Below are positions 1-9,223 of a stretch of DNA of 64,000 nt, in pieces; position 1 is the first letter of the stretch, and each line of letters starts with the position of its first letter. Source of the DNA: Erwinia rhapontici (GTDB lineage: Bacteria; Pseudomonadota; Gammaproteobacteria; Enterobacterales; Enterobacteriaceae); contig NZ_VRKO01000010.1 in the NCBI RefSeq assembly GCF_012271765.1, forward strand, positions 62,001 through 126,000, read 5' to 3'. The notes under the pieces were generated by a model. That model was not told the DNA's origin and did no database searches. It saw only the letters and a list, made by a program, of their open reading frames with translations. The position numbers and the translations under genes are program-made.

Positions 1-2204
1 TTTTCGGTGACTTCGATCTCCAGCAATGAGCTCTCCAGTCCTGTTTTTTCTAACACCCCTTTTATTCTGTTGTACAGGCTGCTGTCCTGGAATTCACTTG
101 CCGAGATATTCACCGACACCGTTAACCCCGGCATAGCGTTCAGCGCATCACTGCAGGCTGTGAACAATACCCAGTCGCTGAGTGCGTTAATCAAGCCGGT
201 TTCTTCCGCCAGCGGGATAAACTGGTCAGGCATCAGCAGTCCGTGGTGTGGGTGTTGCCATCTGACCAGCGCTTCAACCGCCGTGATACACGAACAGTGG
301 GTATCGTAACGCGGCTGGTAAACCAGACGCAGCTGGCCTGCGCGAATTCCCTCACGCAGTTCCTGTTCCATCTCGCGGCGCTGGACAATTTTTTCCCCCA
401 TATCGCGCTGGAAGAATGCCCACTGGTTACGCCCCTCATTTTTGGCTTTGTAGAGTGCGATGTCGGCATAACGCAGCAGGTCACTGGCGGTACTGGCGTC
501 CTGAGGGGCGAGGGCAATGCCCAGGCTGACCCCGATAAAAATTTCGCCGTTGGCAATCAGGAAGGGCCGGTTAATCTCATCAATAATCTGCTGGCACAGG
601 GTGGCAATATCGCGCTGATCCTGAACCTCCGGCAGAATAATAATAAATTCATCACCGCCATGGCGGGTCACCATGCCGGATGTTTTCAGGCAGGCGCGTA
701 GCCTGGCAGAGACTTCATGCAGCACGCTGTCACCGGCCGCATGCCCGTAGACATCGTTAACCGGTTTAAACTTATCCAGGTCAACCATCACAATAGCCAG
801 CTGCTGTTCAGTGCTGGGCGCTGAATTCAATTTTCCTTCGAGGAACTCTTTCATCTGCACACGATTAGGCAGGCCGGTTAACTCATCGAAGTGTGATAAA
901 TAACGCACGCGCTCCTGTGCTTTTACTTCCTGGGTGACATCGGTTGCTGTGCCACGAAACCCGGTTTTTCCGCCAGGCAGGTACACGCGTTTAACGATCA
1001 TATTGCAGTAGCGTTGATGTTGTTGGGCCGAGAGATAGTGGCAATGAGGAAGCGTGATGCGGCCACCGGACTGGCACAGGTAAGTCAGTTGCGCCAGGGC
1101 ATTACTGTCGTTCAGTAAAAACTCCGTTGCCGGACGGCCAATCCAGTCAGAAATGTGGTAGCCGGTAATCACCGGGAAGCGCTCGGATATCCAGGTAAAC
1201 GTTAAGTTCTCATCCGCTTCCCAAATCCAGTCCGTGGTGGTTTCAGCGACATCCCTGAAACGGCATTCGCTGTTGTAGAGTGCCTTCTTGCTTTGTTCCA
1301 GCTGGAAATGACTCTCATCACTGAGACGTGCTTTACGCAGGGCATTTTTCATCAGCATCAGGGCGGTCAGCAGGGTGGTAAACATCAGCAATACCAGCGC
1401 AGGCAGAATACCCGTTACCAGAGCATTACCGGGATCATCACTCTGCCAGGTGAATGTGATCGTTCCGCCCAAGGCGGGCAGTGCCAGCATGTTACGGTCT
1501 TCAGGCTGGAGTGCGGTTTGTGTACTGAATATTTGTGCGCCCTGGATACCGTATTCCAGCGCCATATGACTCAGCTTCTCCGGGGTGAGCCTGTCGGCGA
1601 AGATAAGAATTGAATGCGGGCCGTTTTCCGTATCTGCACTGGCCGCCCCATCGGGGGTGATCCAAGCGGCGCTGACGATGGTGACTCGCCCCTGCGAGAC
1701 CACCAGCATCGAGATGGCATTCCCCCCTGACACATTCAGCCGTTGCTGAAGCTGGGGCAGAGGATCGATGCCCAGCCATGTTGCAACGCTCTGTAGCTTC
1801 AGCTGTCCTTCGAGCACGCTGTAACCTGTTTTTCCCTGCGGAGAGACAACGAAAATGCCCTCATAATGAAAACGTTGATACAGGGACTCCCCAAGGTTTT
1901 GATTGTCCCAGGCCCATTCGGTGTTTATCGTCAAATGCAGATTTTTCCAGGCTTCGCCCCAGTCGGCATTGTCCATCGTATGCGCATGCATAATATCCTG
2001 ACGGTTTTCGATTGCTTTACCCATCAGTAACTGAAGGTGCTTGTCTTCATGGGTATTCTGTTGAGCGGCGATGTAAAACAGCGCAACGATAGCGCAAAGA
2101 AAAAGTCCTCCCAGTAATACCAGCATACCGACCAGGGGCTGCCTGATCAGTCCACGGGTATTTCCGTTGATCATCATTGTTGTTTTATTTGATTTTTGCT
2201 TCAT
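1..2204 (-). CDS. CHASE-like/PAS/GGDEF/EAL c-di-GMP signalling protein (C-terminus cut by window edge)
   Basis: Membrane-bound cyclic-di-GMP turnover protein. Translating the minus strand from the ATG at 2204 gives a short cytoplasmic tail, a transmembrane helix (about residues 25-47), a periplasmic sensor domain of the CHASE4 type, a second helix (about 305-325), a PAS segment, then a GGDEF domain with intact HGGDEF (sequence near 660) and the start of an EAL domain with intact VEALVRW (near 210-230). The frame is still open at base 1, so the end is missing. Both catalytic signatures are intact, so it could be a cyclase, a phosphodiesterase or both. A second in-frame start lies nine codons downstream. 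No partner gene is visible. Confidence 0.85.
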   Translation of the reverse strand, partial: MKQKSNKTTMMINGNTRGLIRQPLVGMLVLLGGLFLCAIVALFYIAAQQNTHEDKHLQLLMGKAIENRQDIMHAHTMDNADWGEAWKNLHLTINTEWAWDNQNLGESLYQRFHYEGIFVVSPQGKTGYSVLEGQLKLQSVATWLGIDPLPQLQQRLNVSGGNAISMLVVSQGRVTIVSAAWITPDGAASADTENGPHSILIFADRLTPEKLSHMALEYGIQGAQIFSTQTALQPEDRNMLALPALGGTITFTWQSDDPGNALVTGILPALVLLMFTTLLTALMLMKNALRKARLSDESHFQLEQSKKALYNSECRFRDVAETTTDWIWEADENLTFTWISERFPVITGYHISDWIGRPATEFLLNDSNALAQLTYLCQSGGRITLPHCHYLSAQQHQRYCNMIVKRVYLPGGKTGFRGTATDVTQEVKAQERVRYLSHFDELTGLPNRVQMKEFLEGKLNSAPSTEQQLAIVMVDLDKFKPVNDVYGHAAGDSVLHEVSARLRACLKTSGMVTRHGGDEFIIILPEVQDQRDIATLCQQIIDEINRPFLIANGEIFIGVSLGIALAPQDASTASDLLRYADIALYKAKNEGRNQWAFFQRDMGEKIVQRREMEQELREGIRAGQLRLVYQPRYDTHCSCITAVEALVRWQHPHHGLLMPDQFIPLAEETGLINALSDWVLFTACSDALNAMPGLTVSVNISASEFQDSSLYNRIKGVLEKTGLESSLLEIEVTE

Positions 2205-2614
2205 TCACACTCGCCTGAAAGGGTATGAGGTTGTCAACAGGATTTCAGGACGTCCATGTCACGGGCTAAGATTATTTCACTGATTTCAGCGGGATAAGCG
2301 TGGCAGCCAGAGAATATTTAAAGGTGGAAAGCGTTATCTCATCAGCATGTTCAATGAGATGTTTTGAGATTGCGCATAGTTAAAGTAAAACGTTTATTTT
2401 TCCATAAAATAAGATGGCGCAATAAAACGATCGCGCCTGTGCCAACGGTTATCGGAGCGTTAAGCCGAAACTTTATGCGTCATGTTGGCGAGTGGTGGTA
2501 AGACATTGATAACCTGCCCACCTTTTTCGCGTGAGACAATATATGCAATAGTGCTCGAAACCTGCCTGACAAAATGTCAAAATTGCGCGTTTTTTACTGA
2601 CACGACAAATAGCT
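2205..2614. other. Intergenic region between divergent GGDEF/EAL gene and epmC
   Basis: This 410-base, A+T-rich gap must hold the promoters of both flanking divergent genes. I see no convincing protein: the short open frame from 2482 overlaps the epmC start and has no ribosome binding site. A small inverted repeat TGACA-AAA-TGTCA lies at 2569-2581, about 35 bases before epmC. No operator was recognised. Confidence 0.5.
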
Positions 2615-3163
2615 ATGAGCCAGCAACACCACTATCAGGATCTGATCGATATCTTCGATCGCTGCTTTATGAATGATTTTCAGACCCGCCTGATTAAAGG
2701 TGATGACGAACCGATCTATCTTCCTGCTGACGAGACGTCACCCTGGAACCGGGTAGTGTTTGCCCACGGTTTCTACGCCAGCGGAATGCATGAAATTTCC
2801 CACTGGTGCATTGCCGGTGCCGAGCGCCGCAAGCAGGTGGATTTTGGCTACTGGTACTGCCCTGATGGGCGTGATGCTGAGACCCAGGGCCAGTTTGAAT
2901 CCGTCGAGATCAAACCCCAGGCGCTGGAGTGGTTGTTAAGTGTTGCGGCAGGCTTTCCGTTCAATGTAAGTTGTGACAATCTTGAAGGTGATTGTGAACC
3001 GGATCGCATTGCGTTCCAGCGTAAAGTTCATGCTCAGGTGATGGACTATCTGGAGAAGGGCATTCCTGCGCGCCCGGCCCGACTGATCGCTGAACTTCGC
3101 TCGTTTTACTCAACTCCACCGCTGACGGCGGCACTGTTTCCCTGGCCGGAAGATTTGTGCTGA
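2615..3163 (+). CDS. epmC: Elongation factor P hydroxylase EpmC (YfcM)
   Basis: Hydroxylates the beta-lysylated lysine of elongation factor P, the last step of EF-P modification after EpmA and EpmB. The 182-residue product has the usual family length and near-identical core segments, including KGDDEPIYLPAD, FAHGFYASGMHEISHWCIAG (His-Glu-x-x-His metal-type site) and VDFGYWYCPDGRDA. It is followed 30 bases later by yfcL, its usual neighbour; in E. coli the two sit together beside mnmC, though in the opposite order. The ribosome binding site before the ATG is weak. Confidence 0.95.
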   Translation: MSQQHHYQDLIDIFDRCFMNDFQTRLIKGDDEPIYLPADETSPWNRVVFAHGFYASGMHEISHWCIAGAERRKQVDFGYWYCPDGRDAETQGQFESVEIKPQALEWLLSVAAGFPFNVSCDNLEGDCEPDRIAFQRKVHAQVMDYLEKGIPARPARLIAELRSFYSTPPLTAALFPWPEDLC

Positions 3164-3193
3164 ACGGGGAGCGACTAGCTTACAGAGGATTAT

Positions 3194-3466
3194 ATGATCG
3201 ATGAATTTGAGGCGCGTATTCTGGGCCTGATTGATGACATGGTAGAACATGCCAGCGACGATGAGCTGTTTGCCGGCGGTTACCTGCGTGGTCATCTGAC
3301 GCTGGCCGTGGCCGAAATTGAACAGGCCGGCGAACACACGCCGGAAGCGTTGCAGACTCAGGTGCAAATCAGCCTGGATAAAGCGATCAAGGCAGGTGAG
3401 CTTTCCCCGCGTGACCAGGTCCTGGTGATGAGCATGTGGGACAGGCTGTTCCTGCAGGCCCAGTAA
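3194..3466 (+). CDS. yfcL: YfcL family protein
   Basis: Small acidic protein of 90 residues matching the conserved enterobacterial YfcL family in length and in the start [18 protein letters not shown]. Its biochemical role is unknown. An AGAGGATTAT ribosome binding site precedes the ATG. It lies 30 bases after epmC, consistent with co-transcription, and is closed by a 12-bp hairpin. In E. coli yfcL is next to mnmC; here the molybdenum hydroxylase operon separates them. Confidence 0.9.
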   Translation: MIDEFEARILGLIDDMVEHASDDELFAGGYLRGHLTLAVAEIEQAGEHTPEALQTQVQISLDKAIKAGELSPRDQVLVMSMWDRLFLQAQ

Positions 3467-3481
3467 ACGGCGTACGACCCG

Positions 3482-3508
3482 CAGGGCAGAAGGCCGCCTT
3501 CTGCCCTG
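3482..3508. terminator. Bidirectional hairpin between yfcL and xdhC-like gene
   Basis: Perfect 12-bp inverted repeat CAGGGCAGAAGG / CCTTCTGCCCTG around a 3-base loop, sitting between two convergent genes. There is no clear T-run on either side, so it may need help or may only protect the 3' ends. Confidence 0.6.
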
Positions 3509-3511
3509 TAT

Positions 3512-4486
3512 TCAAACCCCATTCTTTACCCGAACAATATCCGCCATAATCGCCAGCGCAATTTCTGGCGGCGTTTTGCTGCCCAGCGCCATGCCTACTG
3601 GCGCGCTGATACGTGCCAGCTGTTCACGGCTCAGCTCTCCCATTTCTGCCAGCCGCACCCGCCTGCGTTCACTGGTACTCTGTGAACCCAGTGCACCGAT
3701 ATAAAATGCGGACGTATGACAGGCTTCTACCAGCGTCAGGTCGTCAATGCGCGCATCGTGTGTCAGGCTGAGCACCGCCGTATGTGCAGGACATCCGTGC
3801 TGCTCCAGATGGCGGGCAGGAAAACAACGAATCATTTCCACCCCGGAATTCAGCATCGTGCGGGCGTCAAACTCAGCCAGCCACGCATCGCGATGCTCGC
3901 ATACCTGGATATGAAACCCCAGCATGCGTGCGAAATGCATGCAGTATTCCGCCACCGGAGATAGCCCGGCAATCAGTAACGTGGTAGCTGCACTGAGCGT
4001 CAGGACCAGGCCATTAGCCTGCTGCGTCACGCGCGGCCGCCCTGTTATGATGTCAGTGGGGAGCAACCGCCCCGGTTGGCCGGGCGCAATCTGTTTTTCC
4101 AGACTGACCTCGCCGCGCAGCGCCTGAAGCATTTGCGTCAGGTAGTGTTCGGTCTCTGCCGACGCGGGGAGGTATTCAATCAATACATTAAGGCTGCCGC
4201 CGCAGGGCAGCGCGACATTCGGTGACAGCCCCCCTGTACCGTATCGTACCTGCTGGCTGGGCAGTCGGTGGTCACCTGCAGCCAGCCGCTGCAGAAAATC
4301 CTGTTCGATGCAGCCGCCGGAAAGCGAACCACAGACAGCACCCTCTTGAGAAACCGCCAGCAACGAGCCGGGCGCACGGGGTGCCGATCCCCAGGTTTGC
4401 AGGACGGTACACAGCCAGATACAACGCTGCTTACTCACCCAGGTCAGGGCGTTTTCCAGCACCTGGATATCCAGAGAGCTCACCAT
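3512..4486 (-). CDS. XdhC/CoxI-family molybdenum cofactor insertion protein
   Basis: Members of this family bind the molybdenum cofactor, help its sulfuration and insert it into xanthine-dehydrogenase-type enzymes. The 324-residue protein has the N-terminal XdhC-CoxI domain (GSAPRAPGSLLAV, then CGSLSGGCIEQDF, about residues 33-62) and a C-terminal Rossmann domain with ALGSQSTSERRR and PVGMALGSKTPPEIALAI near the end. It is the last gene of the molybdenum operon, and its ATG overlaps the preceding stop codon by one base (TGATG). This supports a dedicated maturation role for the enzyme encoded upstream. Confidence 0.9.
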   Translation of the reverse strand: MVSSLDIQVLENALTWVSKQRCIWLCTVLQTWGSAPRAPGSLLAVSQEGAVCGSLSGGCIEQDFLQRLAAGDHRLPSQQVRYGTGGLSPNVALPCGGSLNVLIEYLPASAETEHYLTQMLQALRGEVSLEKQIAPGQPGRLLPTDIITGRPRVTQQANGLVLTLSAATTLLIAGLSPVAEYCMHFARMLGFHIQVCEHRDAWLAEFDARTMLNSGVEMIRCFPARHLEQHGCPAHTAVLSLTHDARIDDLTLVEACHTSAFYIGALGSQSTSERRRVRLAEMGELSREQLARISAPVGMALGSKTPPEIALAIMADIVRVKNGV

Positions 4487-5064
4487 CAGAATTCCGCCCA
4501 GTCACCAGGGACATCCACATCGCGCACGCAACCCGGGTCGTCCACCTGTAACAGCAGCGGCGGGGCACCGTTCAGAATAGAACGTGCCCCCTCCTGGCCT
4601 TGCAGGCCGAGTAACGTTTCACGCACGTTGGCACTGAAGCCGACAGGGTGGCCGACCTGCAGCTTCCACTGCGGGCGGACAATATCGGCAAAGGCCAGTG
4701 CCTGACGGACTCGCTTTACCGTATTTAACTGTAACCAGGGCATATCAGCCAGCATCACCAGCCAGCCGGACCAGTAAGGCTGTGCCGCCACGCCTGCGGC
4801 GATCGAGTCGCCCAGAGAAGGGCTCTCCAGCAACGTGATGCCACAGTGATAACGCCGTGTCGTCTCGATCAACGCGTGATCTTCCGGACGTAACACCACA
4901 TTCACCCGCTTGCCGCAGGCGGCAGTGGCTATTTGCAAGGTGTGGGCCAGCAGCGACAGATTGCCGCACACCTGATGCCTGACCAGCAGCTTATGCCGCC
5001 CATCCTGTTCGCGGTAGCGCCGGCTGTTGCCTGCCGCCATCACTAATATCCCCACATCCTTCAT
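4486..5064 (-). CDS. MocA/MobA-like molybdenum cofactor nucleotidyltransferase
   Basis: Predicted to attach CMP (or GMP) to molybdopterin; xanthine-dehydrogenase-type enzymes use the cytosine dinucleotide form made by MocA. The 192-residue protein begins with the NTP-transferase signature VMAAGNSRRYREQDGRHKLL and contains LADMPWL, the usual metal-binding aspartate region, and GHPVGFS. It starts directly after the cytochrome stop and overlaps the XdhC-like gene by one base. MocA fits the operon better than MobA, but nucleotide specificity cannot be read from sequence alone. Confidence 0.85.
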   Translation of the reverse strand: MKDVGILVMAAGNSRRYREQDGRHKLLVRHQVCGNLSLLAHTLQIATAACGKRVNVVLRPEDHALIETTRRYHCGITLLESPSLGDSIAAGVAAQPYWSGWLVMLADMPWLQLNTVKRVRQALAFADIVRPQWKLQVGHPVGFSANVRETLLGLQGQEGARSILNGAPPLLLQVDDPGCVRDVDVPGDWAEF

Positions 5065-6357
5065 TTATTCGGCTCCATGATTCTGCTGACGAATCGCTGC
5101 CACCTTGTTCTCCAGATCGGACCAGGGCGTTTGACCCGCGAAATCAGTGCGCAACCAGTTCAGCAACGTGGCGATCTGGTGATCGCTAAGCTGATGGCGG
5201 AAGCCGGGCATGGTGCCCAGATCGCGGGTTGCCGGATGGCTGATACCGTCCAGCACAATGCGGATAAGATTATCGGGCATAGCGCTATACAGATTACTGT
5301 TCAGCGCCAGTGACGGGCGCACACCCAACAGCTGCGGCCCTTTCTGCCGGGAGTGGCAGACCATACAGGAACCGGCATACTGCCGCGCTCCTGCGGAGTC
5401 GAGACGCAGTGCACGTTGTTCTGCACGTGCAGTCAGTTCATCGGCCTGTGCCAAGCTGGGGGACTGGAAGCTGACCAGCCAGTGGGCTAATGCCTGCAGA
5501 TCCTCATCCGATTGCTGCGAGAGCCCGCCCGCGATCACCGGTCCCATCGGGCCTGCTGCTACGCCGTGTTCCGGGGAATATCCGGTACGCAGATAGCGCT
5601 GCAACTGCACTTCATCCCAGGCGACAGGTGCCGGAGATCGGTCGTTAAGCGCGGGGGCGATCCATCCTTCAGCAACACCGCCACTCAGCGCATCACTACC
5701 GTGTTTTTCGGCAGCGGCCAGATTACGCGGTGAATGGCAGGCGCTACAGTGGCCCAGCCCTCCGGCCAGATAAGCCCCCCGATTCCATATGGCGCTCTGC
5801 TGCGGGTCCGGTGTGCGTTCTCCCGGGTGCAGGAACAGCCAGTTCCATGCCGCCATCCCCTGGCGAATACTGAACGGAAAGGATAACCGTGTTTCCGGCG
5901 GCTGATAGCTGACGGCGGGCCGGGTCATCAGAAAGGCATAAAGGTCATGCAAATCATCGTTGCTGACTTGCGTGAAGGAGGTATAGGGAAACGCCGGGTA
6001 GAGGTAATGCCCACGGCGGTCAATACCGTAACGCATCGCGCGCAGGAATGCCGGGTAAGACCAGCCGCCAATCCCGCTGGTGAAATCCGGGGTGATATTA
6101 CTGGTGTAGATCGTGCCAAACGGCGTGTCCATGGCCAGCCCCCCGCTGTTGGTCACGCCCCCCGGGCGGGTATGACAGGCGCTACAGTCACCCAGTGCCG
6201 CCAGGGTTTTTCCTCTATTGATACTTTCGGCAGAAAACTGCGCGGCATCCGGAGGGGAAATCGGGGCAATCTCGGGTTGCAGACTGAATATCGCCACGGC
6301 GACAACCAGTGCCAGCACCGTCCCGCCTGACATGCGCAGCCATTTATTCTGAATCAT
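5065..6357 (-). CDS. Tri-haem cytochrome c electron-transfer subunit
   Basis: A 430-residue exported c-type cytochrome that likely takes electrons from the molybdenum/iron-sulfur enzyme and passes them to the respiratory chain. It carries three CxxCH haem sites: CSACH near residue 58, CSACH near 206 and CMVCH near 332. The N-terminus is a hydrophobic anchor or signal (about residues 12-26). Layout and length resemble the cytochrome subunits of acetic-acid-bacterial aldehyde and alcohol dehydrogenases. Its ATG overlaps the stop of the molybdopterin subunit (ATGA), indicating translational coupling. Confidence 0.9.
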   Translation of the reverse strand: MIQNKWLRMSGGTVLALVVAVAIFSLQPEIAPISPPDAAQFSAESINRGKTLAALGDCSACHTRPGGVTNSGGLAMDTPFGTIYTSNITPDFTSGIGGWSYPAFLRAMRYGIDRRGHYLYPAFPYTSFTQVSNDDLHDLYAFLMTRPAVSYQPPETRLSFPFSIRQGMAAWNWLFLHPGERTPDPQQSAIWNRGAYLAGGLGHCSACHSPRNLAAAEKHGSDALSGGVAEGWIAPALNDRSPAPVAWDEVQLQRYLRTGYSPEHGVAAGPMGPVIAGGLSQQSDEDLQALAHWLVSFQSPSLAQADELTARAEQRALRLDSAGARQYAGSCMVCHSRQKGPQLLGVRPSLALNSNLYSAMPDNLIRIVLDGISHPATRDLGTMPGFRHQLSDHQIATLLNWLRTDFAGQTPWSDLENKVAAIRQQNHGAE

Positions 6358-8591
6358 ACGTGGCCTCCCTGTAACGCGCGCAGCACGCGATCCGGGGTAA
6401 ACGGCGGCGCACGGAAACGAATGCCGGTGGCATCAAACAGGGCGTTTGCGATGGCTGCGGCCCCCGGCACGGACGCGGATTCGCCGGCACCCATAGCGGG
6501 TTCGTCCGGGTAGTCCATCAGCGCGATCTGGATGTCAGGCAGCTCGTCAAAACGCAGTAGCGGGTAGCTGCCCCACTCAAGTGAGGTCGTCCCGCTGGCA
6601 TCAAACGTGACAAACTCTTTTAACACCCGGCTGGCGCACTGAATAATATTGCCGTGCACCTGATGGCGAACCCCGTCCGGGTTGACCATTTGCCCGCAGT
6701 CGTGGCTGACGAAGATGTTGTTCAGCGTAATCTCTCCGGTTTGGCGATTCACGCTTAAATCACAGACCCAGGCAGCCCAGGCGGCACCAAATCCGGGGAA
6801 CTGACTGTGGACATAGCGCGCCGAGGCGAAACCACGACCCCGTAGTACGGAACCCTCGTGTTGAGGGCGATGGTGAGGCGGGCCATTTTTCCATTTAGCC
6901 ATTTTCTTCAGATGGTTAATCATGACAATCGCACGTGAATCTTCAAGGTGTTCCAGGCGCAGATCGATCGGATCGCGGCCAGAATGCCAGGCGATTTCAT
7001 CGATCCAACTCTCATGAGCAAACACGTTCGGCAGAGCCGAAACGCCGCGCATCCATGAAGCGCGTACCAGCGGGGCGGCATCTTCACAGATCATCCGCAT
7101 ATGGGGAAAGTGGTACTGCGGAATGGCGGTGCGATCCCCCATTGACTGGACGACTGGCTGATTGGGCACTTTTCCCGTCAGGATCAGCGGCAGGGTGGTG
7201 GCATTATTGGAGGGATAGCAGGTGCGCAGCGTATAGCATGAGATATTCATCATGCGGTCCAGCCCACCGCTGACGCGGATTAACTGCGCGGCGCCTTTGG
7301 GCTCCCATGCGGCTTCCTGTTCGCGCATGAGCTGCACGCGCACGGGTTTGCCCGTTGCCTGTGACAGCAATGCCGCATCGGCGGTGACATCATCCGCGCA
7401 GTTACGCCCGTAACACCCGGAGGCCTCCATACGTTTCACCTCGACCATGGCAGGGGCCAGTTCCAGCAGCAGTGCGATGTCTTTACGCAGATCGTGTGGG
7501 TTCTGCGTGCCTGACCACAGCGTGGCCTGCCCGTTGCGCACGTCGGCTACGGCACAGGAAGGACCGATAGAGGCATGAAGTTGATAGGGCCAGACGTAGT
7601 CGGCATCAACGGCGACATGCCGGTTCTTCAGCGCGCTGTCAGTGCCTGCATCGTCACGCAGTACGCGCGGGGTTTTCTCACAATTGGCCAGCGTGTGATG
7701 CAACTGGTCCAGGCCCAGCGCAGGCAGTCCGGCCCAGGGCTTCCAGTTCACTTTTAGCGCGTACATCGCAGCAATCGCGTGCTCTTCACGTAAGGCGACA
7801 ATGCCGACAAAATCCTTCATCACCACAATCTTCACGATACCCGGAAGATGGGCAACAGAATGCTCATCGACTGAAATCAGACTGTGCCCCAGCGGGGCAC
7901 TGCTATCAGCACCGCCATAAGGCGGGCGCACTACGCGGCCATGCAGCATACCGGGTATGCGGAGATCGTGAACCCAGGTCAGTTTGCCACTCACTTTTGC
8001 CGGAATATCCACGCGCGCCACCGATTTACCGGTATAGCGGTTTGCGCTATACAGCGGGACAGCGGTGTCCAGAGGCAAATGCGTGTCTTTATCCTGAGCC
8101 AGTTGGCCATAGCTCAGGCGGCGATCCGGACGCTGTCGGTCAATGACCCAGCCCGCATTGGTATACACCTGGCTTGCGGAGAGATTCATGGCTTTTGCCG
8201 CCAACAGCATAAGTTGTTGACGCAACTGGCTGGCTGCCTGGCGAAGCGGGACCGCCGTCACCTGTAGTGTGGCGCTGGCAATTGTCGGGCCCTGATCCGG
8301 CGTTGAAGCGGTATCACCCAGTATCATCGTAATGGCGCTGAAGGGAACATCCAGTGCATCGGCGACATATTGCGACAGCGCCGTACGCACACCGGTGCCG
8401 AGGTCGACATGGCCGTTAAAGGCGGTCACTTTGCCATCTGCGGCCAGTGCGATAAAACTGCCGATCGTGACCGGGGGTGAAGCGCTTATTGCCGTGGATT
8501 GGGCCAGCGAAAGGTTTGGCAGGAGAGTGCTTACACTTATAAAACCCCCCATCTGCACCAGGCGGCGGCGTGTCAGAGTGAACAGGTTCAT
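6354..8591 (-). CDS. Tat-exported molybdopterin-binding subunit of a xanthine dehydrogenase-family oxidoreductase
   Basis: Large catalytic subunit of a molybdenum hydroxylase of the isoquinoline 1-oxidoreductase / aldehyde dehydrogenase (cytochrome c) group; substrate unknown. I choose the ATG at 8591, which overlaps the upstream stop as ATGA and gives a 745-residue protein starting with a twin-arginine signal (TRRRLVQMGG) ending near LSLAQS. The open frame extends 26 codons further upstream but lies inside the previous gene. The conserved MGAGESASVPGAAAIANA segment holds the catalytic glutamate. Export with a tri-haem cytochrome points to a periplasmic enzyme feeding electrons to the membrane. 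Nicotinate hydroxylase NicAB has a comparable domain set with cytochrome and molybdenum domains fused. Confidence 0.88.
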   Translation of the reverse strand: MNLFTLTRRRLVQMGGFISVSTLLPNLSLAQSTAISASPPVTIGSFIALAADGKVTAFNGHVDLGTGVRTALSQYVADALDVPFSAITMILGDTASTPDQGPTIASATLQVTAVPLRQAASQLRQQLMLLAAKAMNLSASQVYTNAGWVIDRQRPDRRLSYGQLAQDKDTHLPLDTAVPLYSANRYTGKSVARVDIPAKVSGKLTWVHDLRIPGMLHGRVVRPPYGGADSSAPLGHSLISVDEHSVAHLPGIVKIVVMKDFVGIVALREEHAIAAMYALKVNWKPWAGLPALGLDQLHHTLANCEKTPRVLRDDAGTDSALKNRHVAVDADYVWPYQLHASIGPSCAVADVRNGQATLWSGTQNPHDLRKDIALLLELAPAMVEVKRMEASGCYGRNCADDVTADAALLSQATGKPVRVQLMREQEAAWEPKGAAQLIRVSGGLDRMMNISCYTLRTCYPSNNATTLPLILTGKVPNQPVVQSMGDRTAIPQYHFPHMRMICEDAAPLVRASWMRGVSALPNVFAHESWIDEIAWHSGRDPIDLRLEHLEDSRAIVMINHLKKMAKWKNGPPHHRPQHEGSVLRGRGFASARYVHSQFPGFGAAWAAWVCDLSVNRQTGEITLNNIFVSHDCGQMVNPDGVRHQVHGNIIQCASRVLKEFVTFDASGTTSLEWGSYPLLRFDELPDIQIALMDYPDEPAMGAGESASVPGAAAIANALFDATGIRFRAPPFTPDRVLRALQGGHV

Positions 8592-9061
8592 GATGGCTGA
8601 CTTCCGCTGATGAGTTCGCGTGCCTTCTGCGCCGCGCGCAAAATTTCCAGATGGGTGCCGCAGCGGCACAGATTAAATGCCAGCTCATTTTTAATCTGCA
8701 GCTCTGATGCCCGCGGATTGCGCCGGAAGAGTGCCACCAGCGTCATGATCATGCCGTTGGTGCAGTAGCCACACTGAGCGGCCTGTTCATCAATAAAGCC
8801 CTGTTGTACCGGATGCAGCCCATCATCCTCTGCCAATCCTTCCAGGGTCGTGACTTGCCTGCCGGCGACAGTATGGACAGGCACGCTACAGGATCGGGCG
8901 GCCACACCGTCAATAATAATGGTGCAGGCACCACATTCACCGATGCCGCAGCCAAACTTTGGACCATTTAACTGGAAGTCATTACGCAATATATAAAGAA
9001 GGGGGGTATCTGAGTGCACATCGTCAATCGAGACGTGCCGGCCGTTAAGCGTGAAGTCCAT
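8588..9061 (-). CDS. [2Fe-2S] small subunit of molybdenum hydroxylase
   Basis: The 157-residue electron-transfer subunit holds two [2Fe-2S] clusters in the IorA/CoxS arrangement: a plant-ferredoxin-like N-terminal site (GCGIGECGAC, then a fourth Cys in ARSCSVP) and a C-terminal site (CGYCTNGM and NLCRCGTH). It is the first gene of the minus-strand operon and overlaps the molybdopterin subunit by four bases. It has no signal of its own, so it is presumably carried through the Tat pathway with its partner, as known for related periplasmic enzymes. Confidence 0.93.
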   Translation of the reverse strand: MDFTLNGRHVSIDDVHSDTPLLYILRNDFQLNGPKFGCGIGECGACTIIIDGVAARSCSVPVHTVAGRQVTTLEGLAEDDGLHPVQQGFIDEQAAQCGYCTNGMIMTLVALFRRNPRASELQIKNELAFNLCRCGTHLEILRAAQKARELISGSQPS

Positions 9062-9116
9062 AGCAAATCATCCTTGATGGCCCGTTCTTTCCGTTTGTTC
9101 GTTTACGGGCCAGATA

Positions 9117-9145
9117 CAAAAATGCCCCTGAAGAATTCAGGGGCA
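9117..9145 (-). terminator. Rho-independent terminator after mnmC
   Basis: Read on the minus strand: stem TGCCCCTGAA, loop TTC, stem TTCAGGGGCA, then TTTTTG. It lies about 80 bases after the mnmC stop and before the next minus-strand operon, so it separates the two transcripts. Confidence 0.85.
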
Positions 9146-9223
9146 CAATGGGAATCTTATGCTATTTATCCGGCGCGGGTCATGATATTTCCTGCCATAA
9201 GCACATTAAAGCAAGGATTATTC

